From the NCBI RefSeq assembly GCF_036588685.1, contig NC_086376.1:13221911-13285910 (forward strand): a stretch of 64,000 nucleotides of DNA. The letters are read 5' to 3'. The notes under the pieces were generated by a model. That model saw nothing but the letters and a program-made list of their open reading frames with translations, was not told the origin of the DNA and did not search any database. The translations under genes were made by a program, and so were the position numbers. Shown here piece by piece: positions 23,690 to 34,800 of this stretch (its first letter is position 1; each line of letters opens with the position of its first letter). This stretch comes from Mytilus trossulus (Eukaryota > Mollusca > Bivalvia > Mytilida > Mytilidae).

Positions 23690-24235
23690 TGCCTTCTGTT
23701 GCATACATTCTACCCATCATATGTCCATTGTCCCAGACCTCATTTTCATGGTTCAGCAACTGATTGAAAATTATGAGTATTATAGTTATATTTGGTATAC
23801 AGGTCAGTCTGGCAGGTTCTCACTGACCTTGACCTCATTTTATGCTTCATTGGTCGGTAAAGTTTTTTTAGTTTAAGTTTGTTTTTTCAAATACTATAAG
23901 CAATAGGTCAACTATATTTGGTGTTTGAAATGATTGTAAGGCAAACATATCTGTTCGATAGGTTTCATCTGACCTTGACCTCATTTTTATGGTTCAGTGG
24001 TCAGTTAATTTTTGTGTTTTAGTTTGTTTATTAAAATACTTATAGCAATAAGTCATCCTAAATTGGGCATATAATAAGGTGTATATGTTTGTCTAATATG
24101 ACTTTAGCCTTGGCCTCATTGTCATAGGTCTTAAAAAATGTTAAGTATATGCTCATTAGTAAAACCTTTATCTTTCACCCTATGGTCAGTAAAGTAGGCA
24201 AACTTTTCAGTCTGTGCCCTTTATTTACCTGTGTC
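23690..24235 (+). repeat. Tandem repeat 'C', second locus
   Basis: Three to four diverged units with GACCTCATTTTYATGGTTCA and 'aagcaataggtc', spaced about 150 bp as at 12100-12790. It is followed at 24258-24352 by a reversed fragment of repeat 'D' ending CATTTCCATTCTCAATTTTA. Confidence 0.7.
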
Positions 24236-24851
24236 AGCAGGTTGACAAAAACACTCAATGGTGTCCTTCAATGGAAGAGTTAGCTGTTGTCTGCAATTTG
24301 GTCGGGTTGTTATCTCTTCGACATATTCCCCATTTCCATTCTCAATTTTATCAAAGTTTTCTTTGCTTTCTATGAAAGGGAATGATTTTATACATGGTTT
24401 GAAGCTTGATAATATTGAGAGAAGGCAAGTATGTATTTTTCAGATCTGCTGTGCCACCTTTTCCTGATTCCCAAAAATTCGAATTTCAAGCTTTTAAAAT
24501 TCCTTATGTGCCTAACTGCCTGTTGCAGGTCAGAAATCTCTTTTTTTGAAAAGTAACGCAAATCAATTTTTGGTCCTATAATAATCAAATCCTTGGTGTA
24601 TGGAAGGCACCTTTGAATATTAATTTCATTAAAGACATAGGAAAAAATCAATTTGAAGGAATAAAACTGGTTTTGCACATTTGCACAAAAAGAAAACACA
24701 AATAAATTATATGTATGTAAAACATGTTTAACAGCTTTCAGCATGGCAAAATTAATGGAATGAAATTTTATAAGTAATGCATTTGTATAAAAGAACACTA
24801 TAAAATTTTTCCTTACCTGTTTAAGTCAATAATACCTCATTAACTGAATTT

Positions 24852-25082
24852 GGGACAACATCAAAAGATCGATGTAGGATAAAAAACTTAAATCAAATAG
24901 TTTGGGGGTGGGGATGGGGGGTCAACATTGCTGCAAGTTTTGGTAATCTAAAATAGATTTTACATATATCCATATAGGCAAATCATTTTTTCCCAAATTA
25001 AGTTAAGAAGGGGGTAGGGGGTCAGCTGAAAAACTATGTGAATTAAGTTTTTTATCCTACATTGAACTTTTGATGTTGTCCC
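24852..25082. repeat. MITE with GGGACAACATCAAAAG termini
   Basis: The ends GGGACAACATCAAAAG and CTTTTGATGTTGTCCC are inverted repeats that extend, with one or two mismatches, to about 40 bp (through GTAGGATAAAAAACTTAA). Total length is 231 bp. The inside is G-rich (GGGGGTGGGGATGGGGGG). A target duplication is not clear. Confidence 0.85.
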
Positions 25083-25250
25083 TTACCAGACTGCAAACAT
25101 TTGGTGCATACTTAGAGTTTTCTTTAGAGATTAAAGAATGTATTTTTCATAACAATCAGCAGGTGTAATAATTATAAACAAAGGAATCGGTAGGAGTACA
25201 CTAATAATATGTGGTGTATTTGTCAACTAATGATAGTAGAATAAGTGATT

Positions 25251-25405
25251 TGAAACCATATACAGTATATTCAGATCATATTGAAACCATATACAGTATA
25301 TTCAGATCATATTGAAACCATATACAGTATATTCAGATCATATTGAAACCATATACAGTATATTCAGATCATATTGAAACCATATACAGTATATTCAGAT
25401 CATAT
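25251..25405. repeat. Five perfect 31-bp tandem units
   Basis: Units start at 25251, 25282, 25313, 25344 and 25375, and each begins TGAAACCATATACAGTATAT. I see no difference between them, which suggests recent expansion or slippage. It lies about 290 bases beyond the BNIP1 stop codon. Confidence 0.95.
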
Positions 25406-25692
25406 AGGAAGTTCAAATATCAATTCTAACTATGAATTTATCTTTCTGTTTAATTAATTCAAGAGAAGTACTCCTGAACACTTTATTAAATCTCAACAGT
25501 GAACTTACATATTGCGTTCATTAAACCAAAAAGTTCACCGTTAATTCTATCATCGATAGCTATCCATTCACAACCAAACTTTATTTTCAATTTCAGAAAA
25601 TGTTTATAAGTTATACATTTAACCTTGAATGGACATCTTCATATAAACATTCAAAATTAAAAACAATTTATTAAATAAATACACTATGGACA

Positions 25693-25880
25693 CTACCATA
25701 TTCTCTTCTTCATTATATATAGTACTGTCACAAAGAAAAACACTAATGCTAAGAAAATAAGTAGTTTGTCTGTAAATTGTCTTCTAGAATATTTAGTTAT
25801 AAGTCTCTGTGAATTCTTTATGTGACCTCCCATAGATTTCATCTCTTCTTGTGTACTGGTGATTGTTGTTGAAGACTTCA
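25693..25880 (-). CDS. BNIP1: BNIP1 exon 6: SNARE helix end and membrane anchor
   Basis: After tttgtttcag the exon encodes KSSTTITSTQEEMKSMGGHI, then RLITKYSRRQFTDK, a hydrophobic span LLIFLALVFFFVTVLYIM and KKRIW, then TAG at 25695-25693. The span is that of a tail-anchored SNARE. A minus-strand AATAAA lies at 25672-25667, about 20 bases after the stop, with another at 25585-25580. Confidence 0.97.
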
Positions 25881-28800
25881 CTGAAACAAAACAAAAATGT
25901 CATTTAATGGTTATATTCTATGCTGTGTATGCTTTATGTTCACAGAATAAGTTCAGGATAAGAACATGTTTAAATCACTATCATTCTGTAAGTATATATA
26001 ACATAAAATAAAATAATATATATTTATAATTTAAAAAAAAAGATGCAGTTCCTCATGCTCAAATTGCAGTAGAATTTCAAATATTTTTTCTAATACATAA
26101 ATCTGTACAAAGATGTTCCTGAAATCGCAATAACAAATGTCTCATTATTGTCCAATTTTCAAACATCCCCATAAAATTAGATTATCATTGGTCATCTCAA
26201 GGAGATTTATTTAAACTGTCACAACAAACTGATGAAATACTTGGAAATGAACCTATATCACGGTGGGTATGGTTGTCCTGCGAGAGAACGTACTGTGCTG
26301 GTGATTCGGTCCTGATGGGTGCTGGTGATCAATGAAAAAATGTAAACAAAGACGAAAATGATGATTTTTGAGGTTTTCACTCATAAAAAATGGAAGAAAA
26401 CAGTTGAGATTTTTCAATTTTGTTTCTTATGGGTTCATATATAAACCATTGAAAAGTTGACGCTCTAAACTGTTTCAGTAAGCGTAACACAAAAATGCTC
26501 ATTTTCAGAAAATCTCGAACTGAAAAAATAAAACAAAAATGCTCATAGAGTCTGCTTTCTATACCGCAATCCACACGACAAAAGTGTTTAGTTAAAAAAC
26601 ATTGCAATTTATTAAAATTTAGCATTTTCTCAATTTACTCATGTCCTGATACTGTGCTGGTGGGTCCTGTCATTGTGCTGGTGGGTCCTGATACGGTGCT
26701 GGTGATTTTGGATAAGAGGTTGGTCATATTTGAAACAAATGTTACAAAATCAATAAAATTGGGCAGATAAGTGTTGTCAATAGGATCTATGACTCCTATT
26801 TTAGCTCTTGTGCATCCATTTGGCTGTTTAATATGTGTTTTCAAATGATCGTAACTTGTATAACATAATTACATAAAAGGGCAACATCTTTCGTCCAATA
26901 TCAGAGAACAATATATAGTATCTAAAATAAGAATAGTTTTATTAAGATATTAAATGCCCCTTACATTGATGCTTCAACAATGATCAAAGCCCATGCCGCA
27001 TAGACATGTTTGTCAGCGCTCCGCATACCCCGTGCCACTTCCACCTAACCAAGCCTCCTCATTTCCTCCTTCATTGCCGGTTACAGTGGTGTACCAACAC
27101 AAAAATGTATCACTTTAAATAATAACACAAAGACACACATCATTGAACGACGAATGCTCGCAGGTACTGAAAGTTAGTTCAAAGCCGCATTTTCTCATAT
27201 ACAAAAATCTCAATCGTGTCGATTAAAAAAGTCTCAAAACTTAAGTTCACATTTTAATGTTTGATGAACCAGAACTTTAAAAGTGTGCAGTGAATCTTGT
27301 GCTCACAACAGTTATTGTCATAATTATGTTTACATAAGACTTATAAAGGAATTAAGAAGGTACCAAGAAATGTTTTACAGTTCAATTTAATGATCAGTAA
27401 TGGAAAGTGAATGGTCACTGTGAGGGTCAAAATCTTAAATTGCTTATAAATGTTGCTGGACCCAGTTTCGTTATCTGATCTGAATGTTCTGAAATGTGCA
27501 TGGTAGATAGACATTTTGATTTTTTTTACTCGGAAAGTTTTGCCCTAATTGCTTGAACTTTTTGTATTAAAGCCGATTTCAAAGGGAATATCTTTGGTTA
27601 TATTGCTTGATAAACAGAAAAGTCTTTGTTAGGTATTGTAAACTACCCTACTTTAAGAGTATACACTAGTCCGACAAATGACACATCTTTCTGTCTGTAC
27701 GACCAGGGTACTTCGAAAGGAGGGTACGGTTTAGCTAACAAGCAAGCTAACCAAAGATATATTGTTTGCCTACATACTTTATGGAATCAGCTGTAACTAA
27801 AAACTCGAATACATTTTAACGGACAGTGGTCATGTTTGTTGATGAATATTGTTTTTCCTAGATTCACTCTTGAAAAATCATTTGGTAACATTTGGTCAAG
27901 TAATTTCAGAAAAGATCTTTTTGTAATTGCGGACGCCAAGACAATACATGAACCTCACACGAGTCGACCCCTCGACAAAGGTGAGCTTATAATTATATGA
28001 TCTGATAACGTTTCAGGTTGATAACCATTTGAAATTAAGCTAGTTTGTGTGTGTGTGTGTAGATTTGTATTGTTTTAAACTGTTATGACCTTTTAAAGTT
28101 AAATGTAGGTGTTAAATCTGAGAATTTCTTTTTTAAACTTATATACTTGTTTTAAACTCAATTGGTAGTATGAAGCTATTGATTGATTGATTGTTGGTTG
28201 CTTAACGTCCAGTGGCAAATATTTCATGCATATTTAGGACAAGAACAAGTTCACAATAAATACAATAGGTAGATCTTGTCATACAAGAGGCCAATGGTCG
28301 TGGAATTTTGGACTTCCACTGGAAAATGAGGATGTTTTCAGTCAGTTTAATTGTAGTCTGGAGCTGGCATGTCATTTAACTGCTAGTAGTCTGTTGTTAT
28401 TTATGTATTATTGTCATTTTGTTTATTTTCTTTGGTTACATCTTCTGACATCAGACTCGGACTTCTCTTGAACTGAATTTTAATGTGCGTATTGTTATGC
28501 GTTTACTTTTCTACATTGGTTAGAGGTATGGGGGAGGGGGAGATCTCACAAACATGTTTAACCCCGCCGCATTTTTGCGCCTGTCCCAAGTCAGGAGCCT
28601 CTGGCCTTTGTTAGTCTTGTATTATTTTAATTTTAGTTTCTCGTGTACAATTTGGAAATTAGTATGGCGTTCATTATCACTGGACTAGTATATACTAGTT
28701 ACCTTGGAATAACTATAAATTGTTCAGGAAGTTTAAGTCATTCAAAAAAAAATCTTATGGAAAAAGGGAGAAAGGCTTGGTTTAAAATTAAAAAAACAGT

Positions 28801-31800
28801 CTCTTTAGATAATTCCTGCAGTATGCTTGAAAAATTATTTGATACTTTAGTTGTTCCAATAACTCTTTATGGGAGTGAAGTTTGGGGTGTAAGCCAAGTG
28901 TTCAAAGATTCAGACCCATTTGAACATTTACATATTAAATTTATTAAAGAAATTTTAGGTGTACAGTGCAAAACAACAAATGTAGCCTGTTTAACTGAGA
29001 CAAACAGAATCCCTTTGTACTTTAAAATTCAGCTTTCAGCTATAAAATTTCTAAACCATATTGTAAACTCGCCTAACACTTTAGTCCATAAAATATATAA
29101 TAATGTAGAGAAAACAAGTAAATGGGTTAACATTGTAAAAGACTGGTTAAATAAATTAGGTTTTGGTCATCTCACTTTTGATACTTTTAATTTAAAATAT
29201 CACATAAATAGTATCCAACAAAGAATCTATGACCAGGCTTATCAAATTATAAATTGTTCTATCAATAAATGTGAAAAATTAAATTTCTTTTGTCATACTA
29301 AAAGAATTAGGAAAAGGCCCCCATATATTGATATATGTAAATTCAAAACTGACCGATCAGTTTTCAGTAAATTTAAACTAAGTGCACATTCCCTAGCAAT
29401 TGAAAGAGGGCGTTATACCAACATTGAAAGAAGTAAACGCATTTGCTTATCCTGTAACAGACAAGAAATTGAGGATGAATACCATTTCTTCTCAATCTGT
29501 CCATGTTATTCATCATTAAGGGATACCTATATACAAAATATTAATAAAAATCTTAATTTCAATTTTATTAAATTGCAGTCCACTATAACACTTAAGCATT
29601 TGACTGTACTTTTAAATAGCAGTCTACCAGTCATTATAAAAATCACCATAAAGTATATTAATGATTGTCTTTTATTAAGAACATCTGTATAACTTGTATT
29701 TCTTTTAATATGCAATGCCAACCTAATTTTTGTTTGTGTTCTTTTTTCAATTGTTCATGAACATTAATAATGTGTTAACTGTTGATATTTATAGCCTTTT
29801 TTCTTCTTTGCTGTGAATACCACTGTCACTCTAATATAATTGTAATCAATTTAACTATTGTACGTTTATTGTCTTAATTTTGTATGCCATAACCATTTAA
29901 TGTAAATGTGTTTGTGCGAATAAAATATTGTCTATTGTCTATTGTCTATATATTTGTTTAGGGGCCAGCTGAAGGACGCCTCCGGGTGCGGGAATTTCTC
30001 GCTACATTGAAGACCTGTTGGTGACCTTCTGCTGTTGTTTTTTATTTGGTCGGGTTGTTGTCTCTTTGACACATTCCCTATTTCCATTCTCAATTTTATG
30101 TATTGAATAGGAACAGAAAGTTTGCCTTGCAGCAGGCCACCTATGGACCACTCAAAGAGTTTTATTTTAGTTTAAAAATATTTATTTATAGTGGATTGGG
30201 AAACAAGTTTTGCAACTTATATTAATCCCTTTCCACTTTGCGAGTGCGAGTACTGCCTTGTAGCGGCATTAGCCTACTCTTTTTGCGAAATCTACAAGGG
30301 TGTCTTTAACGTGCAAGAGATATGGCCCTCTCTCTTAACACAGGTCAGCCATTTATCGTCCACTTCCGACGGACTATCATCGTTTCTTTAAGACCATACT
30401 CGCAAATGGTGTCAAGGGAGAGCCGAAAATCGAGTTCCTGAAATTTTCATCCCGCACGGGAATCGAACCAGGAACCTTTGTGTTAGTAGTCCGATGCACT
30501 ACCACTACACCACGGCTCTCTCAAAGAGTTGGTGCAAGGGTTCTTAACGTGCAAAGAGTGTGGCACTCTCTTTACACGAGACATCGGATTTAACTTCCCC
30601 ATTCTGACCGGACGCGACTGCGAATTTGATAGATCCCGCACAGCCAAACGGACGCCCCACTTCGGCAAGAGTTTTACTGCCGGTCGGGAGAAGACTAAGT
30701 GACTATATTTCTATTTCCCAGTAACCCTTGGGGAATTTTGAAATGCACAATTAACAAAGCAAACGTTAGTTTCAAATACTTTTAAATAGACTTTTAAGGA
30801 TAATGTACCCTTGCGTTGATCCCATGCTGAACATAACAAAAATCTCTGTATAAAGGTCTGTGAATTTTCAGGCTACAAAAATAGTGATTTTATTTTCACA
30901 AAATTCTCTTTTTCTACTAGTTACACTAGTAATTTTTGGGGCCCTTTATAGCTTGTTGTTCAGTGTGAGCCAAGGCTCCGTGTTGAAGGCCGTACTTTAA
31001 CCTATAATGGTTTACTTTTTAAATTGTTATTTGGATGGAGAGTTGTCTCATTGGCACTCACACCACATCTTCCTATATCTATATAAATAATAATGCTTTG
31101 CAAGAAGTTTCCCCTTGACATATATAATAATACAAAATTATGTCTCTATTATTCATTGTCTGCAGCTGTTTTGATACTTTTGCAGTTTGCACATTTCGTA
31201 ATTGACATGCCACAGAAGGGGTCATAAACCATACCCGAAAAGATAAATATTGATCTAAGTACTTTATTTGCATCTCTGAACCCCCACCCCGGTTTGTTTT
31301 TAGGAGGGTGTCTAAAAATGGTCGATTACAGACAGCCGAGTACGCATTTTACTTTCCAGGCGTGTTTACGTTGATTGTTACTGTCCTGAATACTGCCCTT
31401 TCATAAAATAGTGATTTTTTTAGTGTTCTATCGAACTTTTGAAGAAAAAAAACTGATAACCATTCAGACAAAAAAGTTATGTTGAAAAAATCTTACAGAT
31501 ACAGCAAGTGATTCTTAACAGCTAAGTTGGTTTTCCCGTTTGAATGGTTTTACACTAGTAATTTTGGGGCCCTTTATAGCTTGTTGTTCGGTGTGAGCCA
31601 AGGCTCCGTGTTGAAGGCCGTACTTTAACCTATAATGGTTTAATTTTTAAATTGTTATTTGGATGGAGAGTTGTCTCATTGGCACTGACACACCACATCT
31701 TCCTATATCTATATAAGATACATTTTTCTTTTAAAATACAAACTTTTTCATCTTATGGGAAACTATTCCAAGCTTAAAACTTTCACTGTAACCTCGCTCT

Positions 31801-34800
31801 TACTTATCCCCATCCCCCAAATAAAACCCAAACAAACAAACCCGCAATACTATTTTCATTCTTATAGTCAGCACTCAATTGTTCACAAAAAATGTGTTTT
31901 AAGCTGCTAAAGACATATGATTCAAACGATCAGAAAGTCCTTTGTTCTATATTTTTGCTCTCCATTTTTATGCAAAAACTTTTACATTTTTATTTAATGG
32001 GTTATTGTTGAAGGTATTACGATGACGTATGGTTATTAACACATACTTCCTTTGGTGTCTTATGGAAATTTGTTCATTGACAACAAACATACCACATCAT
32101 CTACTTTATATAAGTATTGTATAAATTACAACGTATTTTGGTGATCTTGCAAAATGATCGTAATCCCGAAAATCGTAAACACATTTTCTTATCTTAAAAG
32201 GGGGCAAGAAGGGTTCCATTAACAGGCCAATAAATAAGATTAGAGTTAATCTAAAAAAAAAAATTCTTGCATAATAACAGTACACGGATTCACAACAATG
32301 TCAATTTCAAGAAACCAGGCAACAGTTAATTAGTAAATAACAGTACATCATCAATGATCTTGAATATATGCCACTTTTAACTAAAACATAAAGGCACAGA
32401 ACCAGGACCGTTTTTCTTATCACCAGCACCGCGTCAGGACAATTCCGTTTAACGAATTTGCACGACTTTTGCAATATAATATTGTTGTAATATACTTTGC
32501 ATGGTACTTATGACGCATCAGAGAAAAATTAAGCAACAAAACAGTCGTTTTATTACCGTTCTGATACAATGTAAACAAACCCACCAGCACAGAATCAGGA
32601 CCCACCAGCACCCGTCAGGACCAAATCACCAGCACAGTACGTTCTCTCGCAGGACAACCATACCCACCGTGTATATAGTTAAGGAACAGTTTTTTTCTTC
32701 AATAAAAAAACTGTTCCAGCTTGACAGAAGAGTGTCTACCTTACAGTTGATGAAGACAGCTACTAGAACTCCACCTTTAGAGAGGAGTAGGTTCGGTAAG
32801 AGCCCTTTTTGGCCCCAAAATATAGCAGTTTTACAAAATTGTTAAAATGTAAACTTTTAGTTATATATTGGATAGTAGAATGGTTCTGCTACACAAATAT
32901 TGGCTGTTTTTGGCAATACAATGCACATATATTGAGTACTAGCACCATTTAGTCATGCTAAATTACTGAAATCTTCAAAATTCAAGCATTTTAGTTAAAT
33001 TTTAGACGGTTTCCGTGTAAAACGTAAGTGGCCGCATTCGTGTTCATCCAAAATATTAAAATTTAAGTTGTATTTTATGGTAATACATAACATATATAAA
33101 GATTGAGGATGAACACGGATGCGGCCACTTTCATTTTTGACAAAAACCATCTGAAAAGTGACATTTTTTCGCATATTTGGTAGATTTTTCATATTTTAGC
33201 TTGAATCTGATCGTTTTTATGACTTAATGAGTTAAAATCTTTCACAAAAAATAATTGAATCAAATGAAATAGACACTTAAGTGTTTAAAAAGTGGTCAAA
33301 ATCTTTCGTCAGATGAAACTGAAATTTGAGGCCAAAATCGGTCCTTACCGGACCTACTCCTTTCAGAAATAACTTACACAATGTAGATTTTGTACTTTCA
33401 CTTTGTTTAACTTGGTCAGCAATCTTTCGATTCAGAGCCATTAAATTTTCTGTAATATCAGAAGCCACTTTAGCCAGTCCTTCCTTACTATTACCACCTC
33501 TGTAAATCATAAAATAATTAAGTCATCTTTAAAATCAGAATACAGGTATATATTTTTCAATCACTGAGTTGAAAACCAATAAATTAAAGAGGAAAGGTAA
33601 TAATACAAAAAAACATGTCCCATGTTGGAGGAGGGTTGGGATCCCCTTAACATGTTTAACCCAACCAAATTATGTATGTATGTGACTATGTGCCTGTCCC
33701 AAGTCAGGAGCCTTTATTTCAGTGTTTGTTGTTTGTTGCTGTGTTACATATTTGTATATCATTATTTTTTTGGTAAATTAATTAGGCTGTTGGTTTTCTA
33801 GTTTGAATTATTTTTCCATTTGTGATTTTGGGGCATTTTCTAGAGCTATGGTATAGGCTTTGCTCGTTATTGAAGGCAATCATACCATATCTTCTTTTAA
33901 TATATATATTTAAGGAATGACTGTAATATTTTGTCTGTCTATGAAGAAATAACATAAAAAATTTGGTGCACACTGAATAAAGTATGTAGCGAGTTATTTA
34001 ACAGTGTGCACCACATTTTTTATGTTATTTCTTATAATTTAATTCTAAATTCCATTTTAAATCATAGAAAACCATGAAACCATTGTTTGACATCACAGTC
34101 ACATGACTTAGTTATGTCTATGGGCTGATAACAAAATAATGTCAGCCAATCAGAAGACGCATTACATGTACATCCAAAATTAAAATATTGTAGAATGAAC
34201 TTAGAACTTTTTGTTAGCATACTTGTTTGGCATAGGATTTTTTCAATAAAAAAAAATCATCAGGTTTAAAGTATTAAAATGCTTTGTGAAAAAGAATATT
34301 TCATCAAAGAAATTTCCGTCAGATAAGATATATTCTAATGAATATCCTTTTTATATTAGAGATCCAAGTTTTATCAAGTTTGATACATATTTTTCAAAAG
34401 CATGATGTTTCAACTGAGTAACTACACAGGTGCATTATGGAGTAAAGGGCTGGCGTCAAAAGGCGTCATTATGGAGGAAAGGGTTAAGAGTTTGGAAGAA
34501 TTTTACCTTTTCCGTAGTCCTGTGCCTCCGTTTAAAAGCTGGTCTTTTTCTGATCGATCAATTGCAAGTTGAGCTGACAAGTTCGACTGCCTGAGTGTTG
34601 ATACAGTACTGAAATATTGGATTATATTCATGTAAAGTGTGCATTAATATATATAGATATATTAAAAACCAGATGCTCCGCAGGGCGTAGCTTTATACGA
34701 CCACAGAGGTTGAACCCTGAACAGTTGGGGCAAGTATGGACACAACATTCAAGCTGGATTCAGCTCTAAATTTGGATTGTGATTAAATAGTTGACACAGC

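Larger units (their letters stand above)
26259..32671. mobile_element. Candidate 6.4 kb TIR element with nested insertions
   Basis: The left end CACGGTGGGTATGGTTGTCC and its reverse complement at 32652-32671 begin inverted repeats of at least 70 bp with few mismatches (through GAGAGAACGTACTGTGCTGG). Both ends hold further GTGCTGGTGGGTCCTGA copies (26640-26705; 32410-32440 and 32580-32640). Flanks suggest a TATAT duplication. Everything between (repeat 'G', repeat 'D', a LINE fragment, a SINE, two repeat 'E' copies) would be later insertions. No transposase is visible. The alternative is two independent copies of one short repeat in opposite orientation. Confidence 0.6.

Noticed and set aside
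24388..24798. 136-codon minus-strand frame
   Set aside because: Composition is AT-driven, no motif is recognisable, and it partly overlaps repeat sequence.
30447..30519. tRNA gene on the minus strand
   Set aside because: A and B boxes are present but the acceptor and T stems do not pair, and it is the head of a SINE with its own target duplication.
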